DNA from: Odiellus spinosus
Taxonomy: Eukaryota > Arthropoda > Arachnida > Opiliones > Phalangiidae
Length of the DNA: 64,000 nt
Assembly: GCA_963920705.1 (NCBI GenBank)
Contig: OY987234.1
Location: 1,736,001-1,800,000, forward strand
Direction of reading: 5' to 3'
Shown here piece by piece: positions 49,747 through 62,449 of the stretch. A program made the position numbers and the translations under genes. Numbering within the stretch: the first letter of the stretch is position 1; each line of letters begins with the position of its first letter. The notes beneath the pieces were generated by a model that saw only the letters and a program-made list of their open reading frames with translations, did not search any database and had not been told where the DNA came from.

Positions 49747-51588
49747 TGGGAAATTTGTGGATCTGCACTTAGGAGATTTGTGGATCTACACTTGGGAAAT
49801 TTGTGGATCTACACTTGGGATATTTGTGGATCTACACTTGGGAAATTTGAGGGTCTACACTTGGGAAATTTGTGGATCTACACTTGGGAAATTTGTGGAT
49901 CTACACTTGGGAAATTTGTGGATCTACACTTGGGAAATTTGTGGATCTCCACTTGGGAAATTAGTGGATCTACACTTGGGAAATTTGTGGATCTACACTT
50001 GGGATATTTGTGGATCTACACTTGGGAAATTCGAGGGTCTACACTTGGGAAATTTCTGGATCTACACTTGGGAAATTTGTGGATCTGCACTTGGGAAATT
50101 TGTGGATCTGCACTTGGGAAATTTGTGGATCTGCACTTGGAAAATTTGTGGATCTACACTTGGGAAATTTGTGGATCTACATTTGGGAATTTTGTGGATC
50201 TACACTTGGGAAATTTGTGGATCTACATTTGGGAAATTTGTGGATCCACACTTGGGAAATTTGTGGATCTACACTTGGGAAATTTGTGGATCTGCACTTG
50301 GGAAATTTGTGGATCTACACTTGGGAAATTTGTGGATCTACATTTGGGAAATTTTTGGATCTACACTTGGGAAATTTGTGGATCTACACTTTGGAAATTT
50401 GTGGATCTGCACCCTGGAAATTTGTGGATCTGCACTTAGGAAATTTGTGGATCTACACTTGGGAAATTTGTGGATCTACACTTGGGATATTTGTGGATCT
50501 ACACTCGGGAAATTTGAGGGTCTACACTTGGGAAATTTCTGGATCTACACTTGGGAAATTTGTGGATCTACACTTGGGAAATTTGTGGATCTACACTTGG
50601 GAAATTTGTGGATCTGCACTTTGGAAATTTGTGGATCTACACTTGGGAAATTTGTGGATCTACACTTGGGATATTTGTGGATCTACACTTGGGAAATTTG
50701 TGGATCTACATTTGGGAAATTTGTGGATCTACACTTGGGAAATTTGTGTATCTACACTTGGGAAATTTGTGGATCTGCACTTGGGAAATTTGTGGATCTG
50801 CACTTGGTAAATTTGTGGATCTGCACTTGCAAAATTTGTGGATCTACACTTGGGAAATTTGTGGATCTACATTTGGGAATTTTGTGGATCTACACTTGGG
50901 AAATTTGTGGATCTACATTTGGGAAATTTGTGGATCTACACTTGGGAAATTTGTGGATCTACACTTGGGAAATTTTTGGGTCTACACTCGGGAAATTTGT
51001 GGATCTACACTTGGGAAATTTGTGCATCTACACTTGGGAAATTTGGTGATCTACACTTGGGAAATTTGGTGATCTACTTTTGGGAAATTTGTGGATCTAC
51101 ATTTGGGAAATTTGTGGATCTACACTTGGGAAATTTGTGGATCTACACTTGGAAAATTTGTGGATCTACATTTGGGAAATTTGTGGATCTACACTTGGGA
51201 AATTTGTGGATCTGCACTTGGGAAATTTGTGGATCTGCACTTGGGAAATTTGTGGATCTGCACTTGGGAAATTTGTGGATCTGCACTTTTGAAATTTGTG
51301 GATCTGCACATGGGAAATTTGTGGATCTACACTTGGGAAATTTGTGGATCTACACTTGGGAAATTTGTGGATCTGCACTTGGGAAATTTATGGATCTACA
51401 CTTGGGAAATTTGTGGATCTACATTTGGGAAATTTTTGGATCTACACTTAGGAAATTTGTGGATCTACACTTGGGAAATATGTGGATCTGCACTTGGGAA
51501 ATTTGTGGATCTGCACTTAGGAGATTTGTGGATCTACACTTGGGAAATTTGTGGATCTACACTTGGGATATTTGTGGATCTACACTTG
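49747..51588 (+). repeat. 1932-bp-spaced duplication, copy 2
   Basis: Partner of 47815-49656. About 90 bp (49657-49746) between the two copies are not part of the match. At about 48960 copy 1 has GATCTAAAC where this copy keeps GATCTACAC. Confidence 0.9.
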
Positions 51589-54500
51589 GGAAATTTGAGG
51601 GTCTACACTTGGGAAATTTCTGGATCTACACTTGGGAAATTTGTGGATCTACACTTGGGAAATTTGTGGATCTACACTTGGGAAATTTGTGGATCTCCAC
51701 TTGGGAAATTTGTGGATCTACACTTGGGAAATTTGTGGATCTACACTTGGGATATTTGTGGATCTACACTTGGGAAATTTGAGGGTCTACACTTGGGAAA
51801 TTTCTGGATCTACACTTGGGAAATTTGTGGATCTGCACTTGGGAAATTTGTGGATCTGCACTTGGGAAATTTGTGGATCTGCACTTGGAAAATTTGTGGA
51901 TCTACACTTGGGAAATTTGTGGATCTACATTTGGGAATTTTGTGGATCTACACTTGGGAAATTTGTGGATCTACATTTGGGAAATTTGTGGATCTACACT
52001 TGGGAAATTTGTGGATCTACACTTGGGAAATTTGTGGATCTGCACTTGGGAAATTTGTGGATCTGCACTTGGGAAATTTGTGGATCTGCACTTAGGAAAT
52101 TTGTGGATCTACACTTGGGAAATTTGTGGATCTACACTTGGGATATTTGTGGATCTACACTTGGGAAATTTGAGGGTCTACACTTGGGAAATTTCTGGAT
52201 CTACAATTGGGAAATTCGTGGATCTACACTTGGGAAATTTGTGGATCTACACTTGGGAAATTTGTGGATCTACATTTGGGAATTTTGTGGATCTACACTT
52301 GGGAAATTTGTGGATCTACATTTGGGAAATTTTTGGATCTACACTTGGGAAATTTGTGGATCTACACTTGGGAAATTTGTGGATCTGCACTTGGGAAATT
52401 TGTGGATCTGCACTTGGGAAATTTGTGGATCTGCACTTAGGAAATTTGTGGATCTACACTTGGGAAATTTGTGGATCTACACTTGGGATATTTGTGGATC
52501 TACACTTGGGAAATTTGAGGGTCTACACTTGGGAAATTTCTGGATCTACACTTGGGAAATTTGTGAATCTACACTTGGGAAATTTGTGGATCTACACTTG
52601 GGAAATTTGTGGATCTACACTTGGGAAATATGTGGATCTGCACTTGGGAAATTTGTGGATCTGCATTGGAAAATTTGTGGATCTACACTTGGGAAATTTG
52701 TGGATCTACACTTGGGAAATTTGGTGATCTACACTTGGGAAATTTGATTATCTGCACTTGGAAAATTTGTGGATGTGCACTTGGGAAATTTGTGGATCTA
52801 CACTTGGGAACTTTGTGGATCTGCACTTGGGAAAATTGTGGATCTGCACTTGGCAAATTTGTGAATCTGCACTTGGGAAATTTGTGGATCTGCACTTGGG
52901 AAATTTGTTTATCTGCACTTGGGAAATTTGTGGATCTGCACTTAGGAAATTTGTGGATCTACACTTGGGAAATTTGTGGATCTACACTTGGGATATTTGT
53001 GGATCTACACTTGGGAAATTTGAGGGTCTACACTTGGGAAATTTCTGGATCTACACTTGGGAAATTTCTGGATCTACACTTGGGAAATTTGTGGATCTAC
53101 ACTTGGGAAATTTGTGGATCTGCACTTGGGAAATTTGTGGATCTACACTTGGGAAATTTGTGGATCTACACTTGGGATATTTGTGGATCTACTCTTGGGA
53201 AATTTGAGGGTCTACACTTGGGAAATTTCTGGATCTACACTTGGGAAATTTGTGGATCTACACTTGGGAAATTTGTGGATCTACACTTGGGAAATTTGTG
53301 GATCTGCACTTGGGAAATTTCTGGATCTACACTTGGGAAATTTGTGGATCTACATTTGGGAAATTTGTGGATCTACACTTAAGAAATTTGTGGATCTGCA
53401 CTTGGGAAATTTGTTGATCTACACTTGGGAAATTTGTGGATCTACATTTGGGAAATTTGTGGATCTACACTTGGGAAATTTGTGGATCTACATTTGGGAA
53501 TTTTGTGGATCTACACTTGGGAAATTTGTGGATCTACATTTGGGAAATTTTTGGATCTACACTTGGGAAATTTGTGGATCTACACTTGGGAAATTTGTGG
53601 ATCTGCACTTGGGAAATTTCTGGATCTACACTTGGGAAATTTGTGGATCTACATTTGGGAAATTTGTGGATCTACACTTAAGAAATTTGTGGATCTGCAC
53701 TTGGGAAATTTGTTGATCTACACTTGGGAAATTTGTGGATCTACATTTGGGAAATTTGTGAATCTACACTTGGGAAATTTCTGGATCTACAATTGGGAAA
53801 TTTGTGGATCTACACTTGGGAAATTTGTGGATCTACATTTGGGAATTTTGTGGATCTACACTTGGGAAATTTGTGGATCTACATTTGGGAAATTTTTGGA
53901 TCTACACTTGGGAAATTTGTGGATCTACACTTGGGAAATTTGTGGATCTGCACTTGGGAAATTTGTGGATCTGCACTTGGGAAATTTGTGGATCTGCACT
54001 TAGGAAATTTGTGGATCTACACTTGGGAAATTTGTGGATCTACACTTGGGATATTTGTGGATCTACACTTGGGAAATTTGAGGGTCTACACTTGGGCAAT
54101 TTCTGGATCTACACTTGGGAAATTTGTGGATCTACACTTGGGATATTTGTGGATCTACACTTGGGAAATTTGAGGGTCTACACTTGGGAAATTTCTGGAT
54201 CTACACTTGGGAAATTTGTGGATCTACACTTGGTAATTTGTGGATCTACACTTGGGAAATTTGTGGATCTGCACTTGGGAAATTTGTGGATCTACACTTT
54301 TGAAATTGGTGGATCTACATTTGGGAAATTTGTGGATCTACACTTAAGAAATTTGTGGATCTGCACTTGGGAAATTTGTTGATCTACACTTGGGAAATTT
54401 GTGGATCTACATTTGGGAAATTTGTGAATCTACACTTGGGAAATTTGTGGATCTACACTTGGGAAATTTGTGGATCTGCACTTGGGAAATATGTGGATCT

Positions 54501-54590
54501 GCACTTGGGAAATTTGTGGATCTGCATTGAAAAATTTGTTGATCTACACTTGGGAAATTTGTGGATCTACACTTGGGAAATTTGGTGATC

Positions 54591-56739
54591 TACACTTGGG
54601 AAATTTGATTATCTGCACTTGGAAAATTTGTGGATGTGCACTTGGGAAATTTGTGGATCTGCACTTGGGAACTTTGTGGATCTGCACTTGGGAAAATTGT
54701 GGATCTGCACTTGGCAAATTTGTGAATCTGCACTTGGGAAATTTGTGGATCTGCACTTGGGAAATTTGTGGATCTGCACTTGGGAAATTTGTGGATCTGC
54801 ACTTTTGAAATTTGTGGATCTGCACATGGGAAATTTGTGGATCTACAATTGGGAAATTTGTGGACCTACATTTGGGAAATTTGTGGATCTACACTTGGGA
54901 AATTTGTGGATCTGCACTTGGGAAATTTGTGGATCTACACTTGGGAAATTTGTGGATCTACATTTGGGAAATTTTTGGATCTACACTTGGGAAATTTGTG
55001 GATCTACACTTGGGAAATTTGTGGATCTGCACTTGGGAAATTTGTTTATCTGCACTTGGGAAATTTGTGGATCTGCACTTAGGAAATTTGTGGATCTACA
55101 CTTGGGAAATTTGTGGATCTACACTTGGGATATTTGTGGATCTACACTTGGGAAATTTGAGGGTCTACACTTGGGAAATTTCTGGATCTACACTTGGGAA
55201 ATTTGTGGATCTACACTTGGGAAATTTGTGGATCTACACTTGGGAAATTTGTGGATCTGCACTTGGGAAATTTGTGGATCTACACTTGGGATATTTGTGG
55301 ATCTACTCTTGGGAAATTTGAGGGTCTACACTTGGGAAATTTGTGGATCTACACTTGGGAAATTTGTGGATCTACACTTGGGAAATTTGTGGATCTACAC
55401 TTGGGAAATTTGTGGATCTGCACTTGGGAAATTTCTGGATCTACACTTGGGAAATTTGTGGATCTACATTTGGGAAATTTGTGGATCTACACTTAAGAAA
55501 TTTGTGGATCTGCACTTGGGAAATTTGTTGATCTACACTTGGGAAATTTGTGGATCTACATTTGGGAAATTTGTGAATCTACACTTGGGAAATTTGTGGA
55601 TCTACATTTGGGAAATTTGTGGATCTACACTTGGGAAATTTGTGGATCTACACTTGGGAAATTTGTGGATCTGCACTTGGGAAATTTGTGGATCTGCACG
55701 TGGGAAATTTGTGGATCTACACTTGGGAAATTTGGTGATCTACACTTGGGAAATTTGGTGATCTACACTTGGGAAATTTGTGGATCTACATTTGGGAAAT
55801 TTGTGGATCTACACTTGGGAAATTTGTGGATCTACACTTGGGAAATTTGTGGATCTACACTTGGGAAATTTGTGGGTCTACACTTGGGAAATTTGTGGAT
55901 CTACACTTGGGAAATTTGTGGATCTACACTTGGGAAATTTGGTGATCTACACTTGGGAAATTTGGTGATCTACACTTGGGAAATTTGTGGATCTACATTT
56001 GGGAAATTTGTGGATCTACACTTGGGAAATTTGTGGATCTACACTTGGAAAATTTGTGGATCTACATTTGGGAAATTTGTGGATCTACACTTGGGAAATA
56101 TGTGGATCTACACTTTTGAAATTTGTGGATCTACACTTGGGAAATTTGATTAACTGCACTTGGAAAATTTGTGGATGTGCACTTGGGAAATTTGTGGATC
56201 TGCACTTGGGAACTTTGTGGATCTGCACTTGGGAAAATTGTGGATCTGCACTTGGCAAATTTGTGGATCTGCACTTGGGAAATTTGTGGATCTACACTTG
56301 GGAAATTTGTGGATCTACATTTGGGAAATTTGTGGATCTACACTTGGGAAATTTGTGGATCTACACTTGGGAAATTTGTGGATCTGCGCTTGGGAAATTT
56401 GTGGATCTGCACTTGGGAAATTTGATTATCTGCACTTGGAAAATTTGTGGATGTGCACTTGGGAAATTTGTGGATCTGCACTTGGGAACTTTGTGGATCT
56501 GCACTTGGGAAAATTGTGGATCTGCACTTGGGAAATTTGTGGATTTACACTTGGGAATTTTGTGGATCTACACTTGGGAAATAGGAGGATCTGCACTTGG
56601 GAAATTTGTGGATCTGCACTTATGAAATTTGTGGATCTGCACTTGGGAATTTTGTGGATCTGCACTTGGGAAATTTGTGGATCTGCACTTGGGAAATTTG
56701 TGGATCTGCACTTGGGAAATTTGTGGATCTGAACTTGGG
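54591..56739 (+). repeat. Mixed C-to-B block
   Basis: A GATTATC cassette and an ACTTTTGAAAT / GCACATGGG / GGACCTACAT series at 54.6-54.87 kb are followed by domain C cassettes. Domain B-like features (GCACGTGGG, GTGGGTCTAC, repeated GGTGATCTAC) follow at 55.7-56.0 kb. There are two GATTATC-type monomers close together (56151, reading GATTAACTGC, and about 56423). Private variants cluster at 56530-56600: GGATTTACAC, GGGAAATAGGAGG. Confidence 0.7.
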
Positions 56740-57360
56740 AAATTTGTGGATCTACACTTGGGAAATTTGTGGATCTACACTTGGGAAATTTGTGGATCTA
56801 CACTTGGGAAATTTGTGGATCTACACTTGGGAAATTTGTGGATCTACACTTGGGAAATTTGTGGATCTGCACTTGGGAAATTTGTGGATCTGCACTTGGG
56901 AAATTTGTGAATCTACAATTAGGAATTTGTGGACCTACATTTGGGAAATTTGTGGATCTACACTTGGGAAATTTGTGGATCTGCACTTGGGAAATTTGTG
57001 GATCTACATTTGGGAAATTTGTGGATCTACACTTATGAAATTTGTGGATCTACAGTTGGGAAATTTGTGGATCTGCTCTTGGGAAATTTGTGGATCTGTA
57101 CTTGGGAAATTTGTGGATCTACACTTGGGAAATTTGTGGATCTACACTTGGGAAATTTGTGGATCTACACTTATGAAATTTGTGGATCTACAGTTGGGAA
57201 ATTTGTGGATCTGCACTTGGGAAATTTGTGGATCTGCACTTGGGAAATTTGTGGATCTACACTTGGGAAATTTGTGGATCTACACTTGGGAAATTTGTGG
57301 ATCTACACTTGGGAAATTTGTGGATCTACACTTGGGAAATTTGTGGATCTACACTTGAGA
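56740..57360 (+). repeat. Isolated domain A island
   Basis: This carries the domain A signature in order: GTGAATCTAC, a 22-bp CAATTAGGAATTTGTGG monomer (56916), GGACCTACAT, ACTTATGAAAT with ACAGTTGGG twice (about 57031 and 57169), and ACTTGAGAAAT. This series is otherwise confined to 691-5085. The CAATTGGG deletion monomer is the same class as at 1451, 2232, 3542 and 4369, here with one more change (GGG to AGG). Confidence 0.85.
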
Positions 57361-58261
57361 AATTTGTGGATCTACACTTGGGAAATTTGATTATCTGCAT
57401 TTGGAAAATTTGTGGATGTGCACTTGGGAAATTTGTGGATCTGTACTTGGGAACTTTGTGGATCTGCACTTGGGATAATTGTGGATCTGCACTTGGGAAA
57501 TTCTTGGATCTGCACTTGGGAAATTTGTGGATCTACACTTGGGAAATTTGTGGATCTACATTTGGGAAATTTGTGAATGTGCACTTGGGAAATTTGTGGA
57601 TCTACACTTGGGAAATTTGGTGATCTACACTTGGGATATTTGATTATCTGCACTTGGAAAATTTGTGGATGTGCACTTGGGAAATTTGTGGATCTGCACT
57701 TTTGAAAATTGTGGATCTGCACTTGGGGAATTTGTGGATCTGCACTTGGGAAATTTGTTTATATGCACTTGGAAAATTTGTGGATCTGCACTTGGGAAAT
57801 TTGTGGATCTGCACTTTTGAAATTTGTGGATCTGCACTTGGGAAATTTGTGGATCTACACTTGGGAAATTTGTGGATCTACACTTGGGAAATTTGGTGAT
57901 CTACATTTGGGAAATTTGTGGATCTACACTTGGGAAATTTGTGGATCTACACTTGGGAAATTTGTGGATCTACCTTTGGGAAATTTGTGGATCTGCACTT
58001 GGGAACTTTGTGGATCTGCACTTGGGAAATTTCTGGATCTACAATTGGGAAATTTGTGGATCTGCACTTGGGAAATTTGTGGATCTACACTTGGGAAATT
58101 TGTGGATCTACATTTGGGAATTTTGTGGATCTACACTTGGGAAATTTGTGGATCTACATTTGGGAAATTTTTGGATCTACACTTGGGAAATTTGTGGATA
58201 TACACTTGGGAAATTTGTGGATCTGCACTTGGGAAATTTGTGGATCTGCACTTGGGAAATT
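57250..58261 (+). repeat. 1012-bp tandem duplication, copy 1
   Basis: Tandem with 58262-59273 (44x23). Shared rare variants are ACTTGAGAAAT (57354 and 58366), GAAATTCTTGG, GTGAATGTGCAC, GGGATATTTGATTATC, ACTTTTGAAAATTG and ACTTGGGGAATTTG. Confidence 0.9.
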
Positions 58262-59273
58262 TGTTGATCTACACTTGGGAAATTTGTGGATCTACACTTG
58301 GGAAATTTGTGGATCTACACTTGGGAAATTTGTGGATCTACACTTGGGAAATTTGTGGATCTACACTTGAGAAATTTGTGGATCTACACTTGGGAAATTT
58401 GATTATCTGCACTTGGAAAATTTGTGGATGTGCACTTGGGAAATTTGTGGATCTGTACTTGGGAACTTTGTGGATCTGCACTTGGGAAAATTGTGGATCT
58501 GCACTTGGGAAATTCTTGGATCTGCACTTGGGAAATTTGTGGATCTACACTTGGGAAATTTGTGGATCTACATTTGGGAAATTTGTGAATGTGCACTTGG
58601 GAAATTTGTGGATCTACACTTGGGAAATTTGGTGATCTACACTTGGGATATTTGATTATCTGCACTTGGAAAATTTGTGGATGTGCACTTGGGAAATTTG
58701 TGGATCTGCACTTTTGAAAATTGTGGATCTGCACTTGGGGAATTTGTGGATCTGCACTTGGGAAATTTGTGGATATGCACTTGGGAAATTTGTGGATCTG
58801 CACTTGGGAAATTTGTGGATCTGCACTTTTGAAATTTGTGGATCTGCACTTGGGAAATTTGTGGATCTACACTTGGGAAATTTGTGGATCTACACTTGGG
58901 AAATTTGGTGATCTACATTTGGGAAATTTGTGGATCTACACTTGGGAAATTTGTGGATCTACACTTGGGAAATTTGTGGATCTACATTTGGGAAATTTGT
59001 GGATCTGCACTTGGGAACTTTGTGGATCTGCACTTGGGAAATTTCTGGATCTACAATTGGGAAATTTGTGGATCTGCACTTGGGAAATTTGTGGATCTAC
59101 ACTTGGGAAATTTGTGGATCTACATTTGGGAATTTTGTGGATCTACACTTGGGAAATTTGTGGATCTACATTTGGGAAATTTTTGGATCTACACTTGGGA
59201 AATTTGTGGATCTACACTTGGGAAATTTGTGGATCTGCACTTGGGAAATTTGTGGATCTGCACTTGGGAAATT
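58262..59273 (+). repeat. 1012-bp tandem duplication, copy 2
   Basis: Partner of 57250-58261. Differences are few: for example GGGATAATTG at about 57473 is GGGAAAATTG here, and GTTTATATGC at about 57759 is GTGGATATGC here. Confidence 0.9.
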
Positions 59274-60590
59274 TGTGGATCTGCACTTGGGAAATTTGTG
59301 GATCTGCACTTAGGAAATTTGTGGATCTACACTTGGAAAATTTGTGGATCTACACTTGGGATATTTGTGGATCTACACTTGGGAAATTTGAGGGTCTACA
59401 CTTGGGAAATTTCTGGATCTACACTTGGGAAATTTGTGGATCTACACTTGGGATATTTGTGGATTTACACTTGGGAAATTTGAGGGTCTACACTTGGGAA
59501 ATTTCTGGATCTACACTTGGGAAATTTGTGGATCTACACTTGGGAAATTTGTGGATCTACACTTGGGAAATTTGTGGATCTGCACTTGGGAAATTTGTGG
59601 ATCTACACTTGGGAAATTGGTGGATCTACATTTGGGAAATTTGTGGATCTACACTTAAGAAATTTGTGGATCTGCACTTGGGAAATTTGTGGATCTACAC
59701 TTGGGAAATTTGTGGATCTGCACTTGGGAAATATGTGGATCTGCACTTGGGAAATTTGTGGATCTGCATTGGGAAATTTGTGGATCTACATTTGGGAAAT
59801 TTGGGAATCTACACTTGGGAAATTTGTGGATCTACACTTGGGAAATTTGTGGATCTGCACTTGGGAAATATGTGGATCTGCACTTGGGAAATTTGTGGAT
59901 CTGCATTGGAAAATTTGTGGATCTACACTTGGGAAATTTGTGGATCTACACTTGGGAAATTTGGTGATCTACACTTGGGAAATTTGATTATCTGCACTTG
60001 GAAAATTTGTGGATGTGCACTTGGGAAATTTGTGGATCTGCACTTGGTAACTTTGTGGATCTGCACTTGGGAAAATTGTGGATCTGCACTTGGCAAATTT
60101 GTGAATCTGCACTTGGGAAATTTGTGGATCTGCACTTGGGAAATTTGTGGATCTGCACTTGGGAAATTTGTGGATCTGCACTTTTGAAATTTGTGGATCT
60201 GCACATGGGAAATTTGTGGATCTACAATTGGGAAATTTGTGGACCTACATTTGGGAAATTTGTGGATCTACACTTGGGAAATTTGTGGATCTACACTTGG
60301 GAAATTTGTGGATCTGCACTTGGGAAATTTGTGGATCTACACTTGGGAAATTTGTGGATCTACATTTGGGAAATTTTTGGATCTACACTTGGGAAATTTG
60401 TGGATCTACACTTGGGAAATTTGTGGATCTGCACTTGGGAAATTTGTTTATCTGCACTTGGGAAATTTGTGGATCTGCACTTAGGAAATTTGTGGATCTA
60501 CACTTGGGAAATTTGTGGATCTACACTTGGGATATTTGTGGATCTACACTTGAGAAATTTGAGGGTCTACACTTGGGAAATTTCTGGATC
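58980..60590 (+). repeat. 3.4-kb-spaced macro-copy 1
   Basis: Collinear with 62450-64000. The spacing is 3471 (59425 against 62896) and becomes 3403 after a short extra piece with its own 22-bp monomer at 59767 (GCATTGGGAAATT). The GCATTGG monomer at 59904 pairs with 63307. Shared: GGATTTACAC, GAAATTGGTGG, ACTTAAGAAAT, GATTATC and GTTTATCTGC. Confidence 0.8.
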
Positions 60591-61930
60591 TACACTTGGG
60601 AAATTTTTGGATCTACACTTGGGAAATTTGTGGATCTACACTTGGGAAATTTGTGGATCAACACTTGGGATATTTGTGGATCTACACTTGGGAAATTTGA
60701 GGGTCTACACTTGGGAAATTTCTGGATGTACACTTGGGAAATTTGTGGATCTACACTTGGGAAATTTGTGGATCTACACTTGGGAAATTTGTGGATCTGC
60801 ACTTGGGAAATTTGTGGATCTACACTTGGGAAATTTGTGGATCTACACTTGGGATATTTGTGGATCTACACTTGGGAAATTTGAGGGTCTACACTTGGGA
60901 AATTTCTGGATCTACACTTGGGAAATTTTTGGATCTACACTTGGGAAATTTGTGGATCTACACTTGGGAAATTTGTGGATCTACACTTGGGAAATTTGTG
61001 GATCAACACTTGGGATATTTGTGGATCTACACTTGGGAAATTTGAGGGTCTACACTTGGGAAATTTCTAGATGTACACTTGGGAAATTTGTGGATCTACA
61101 CTTGGGAAATTTGTGGATCTGCACTTGGGAAATTTGTTTATCTGCACTTGGGAAATTTGTGGATCTGCACTTAGGAAATTTGTGGATCTACACTTGGGAA
61201 ATTTGTGGATCTACACTTGGGATATTTGTGGATCTACACTTGGGAAATTTGAGGGTCTACACTTGGGAAATTTCTGGATCTACACTTGGGAAATTTTTGG
61301 ATCTACACTTGGGAAATTTGTGGATCTACACTTGGGAAATTTGTGGATCTACACTTGGGAAATTTGTGGATCAACACTTGGGATATTTGTGGATCTACAC
61401 TTGGGAAATTTGAGGGTCTACACTTGGGAAATTTCTGGATGTACACTTGGGAAATTTGTGGATCTACACTTGGGAAATTTGTGGATCTACACTTGGGAAA
61501 TTTGGTGATCTACACTTGGGAAATTTGGTGATCTACACTTGGGAAATTTGTGGATCTACATTTGGGAAATTTGTGGATCTACACTTGGGAAATTTGTGGA
61601 TCTACACTTGGGAAATTTGTGGATCTACACTTGGGAAATTTGTGGATCTACACTTGGGAAATTTGTGGATCTACACTTGGGATATTTGTGGATCTACACT
61701 TGGGAAATTTGAGGGTCTACACTTGGGAAATTTCTGGATCTACACTTGGGAAATTTTTGGATCTACACTTGGGAAATTTGTGGATCTACACTTGGGAAAT
61801 TTGTGGATCTACACTTGGGAAATTTGTGGATCAACACTTGGGATATTTGTGGATCTACACTTGGGAAATTTGAGGGTCTACACTTGGGAAATTTCTGGAT
61901 GTACACTTGGGAAATTTGTGGATCTACACT
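60591..61930 (+). repeat. Expanding tandem series of 345, 368 and 460 bp
   Basis: Four units are marked by GGATCAACAC followed by GGGATATTTG, GAGGGTCTAC and GGATGTACAC. GATCAACAC is at 60659, 61004, 61372 and 61832 (measured at its C), giving intervals of 15, 16 and 20 monomers exactly. GGATCAACAC is confined to this series; the only similar monomer is GATCAACAT at about 3331. Confidence 0.88.
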
Positions 61931-62449
61931 TGGGAAATTTGTGGATCTACACTTGGGAAATTTGTGGATCTGCACTTGGGAAATTTCTGGATCTACATTT
62001 GGGAAATTTGTGGATCTACACTTAAGAAATTTGTGGATCTGCACTTTGGAAATTTGTTGATCTACACTTGGGAAATTTGTGGATCTACATTTGGGAAATT
62101 TGTGAATCTACACTTGGGAAATTTGTGGATCTACATTTGGGAAATTTGTGGATCTACACTTGGGAAATTTGTGGATCTACACTTGGGAAATTTGTGGATC
62201 TGCACTTGGGAAATTTGTGGATCTGCACGTGGGAAATTTGTGGATCTACACTTGGGAAATTTGGTGATCTACACTTGGGAAATTTGGTGATCTACACTTG
62301 GGAAATTTGTGGATCTACATTTGGGAAATTTGTGGATCTACACTTGGGAAATTTGTGGATCTACACTTGGGAAATTTGTGGATCTACACTTGGGAAATTT
62401 GTGGGTCTACACTTGGGAAATTTGTGGATCTACACTTGGGAAATTTGTG

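Larger units (their letters stand above)
47815..54590 (+). repeat. Macro-duplication, copy 2 (about 6.8 kb)
   Basis: Partner of 33870-42904. Anchors are GCACCCTGG at 48478 and 50410, the GCATTGG monomer at 52664, GTTTATCTGC at about 52907, CTACTCTTGGG at about 53190 and the GCATTGA monomer at 54525. It lacks the extra 620-bp copy. It carries a private 22-bp monomer ACACTTGGTAATTTG at 54226. Confidence 0.68.
1451..56937 (+). repeat. Other 22-bp deletion monomers (13 copies, six classes)
   Basis: CAATTGGGAATTTGTGG, loss of an A: 1451, 2232, 3542, 4369, 56916. ACACTTATAAATTT: 4505. ACACTTTGAAATT: 13558. ACATTTGGGAATTTGTG then TATC: 21855, 23141, 24703. ACATTTGGGAATTTGTGG: 27945, 30221. ACACTTGGTAATTTG: 54226. 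With the 25 GCATTGG/GCATTGA monomers this makes 38, the number needed to close the register of the whole window. Confidence 0.92.
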
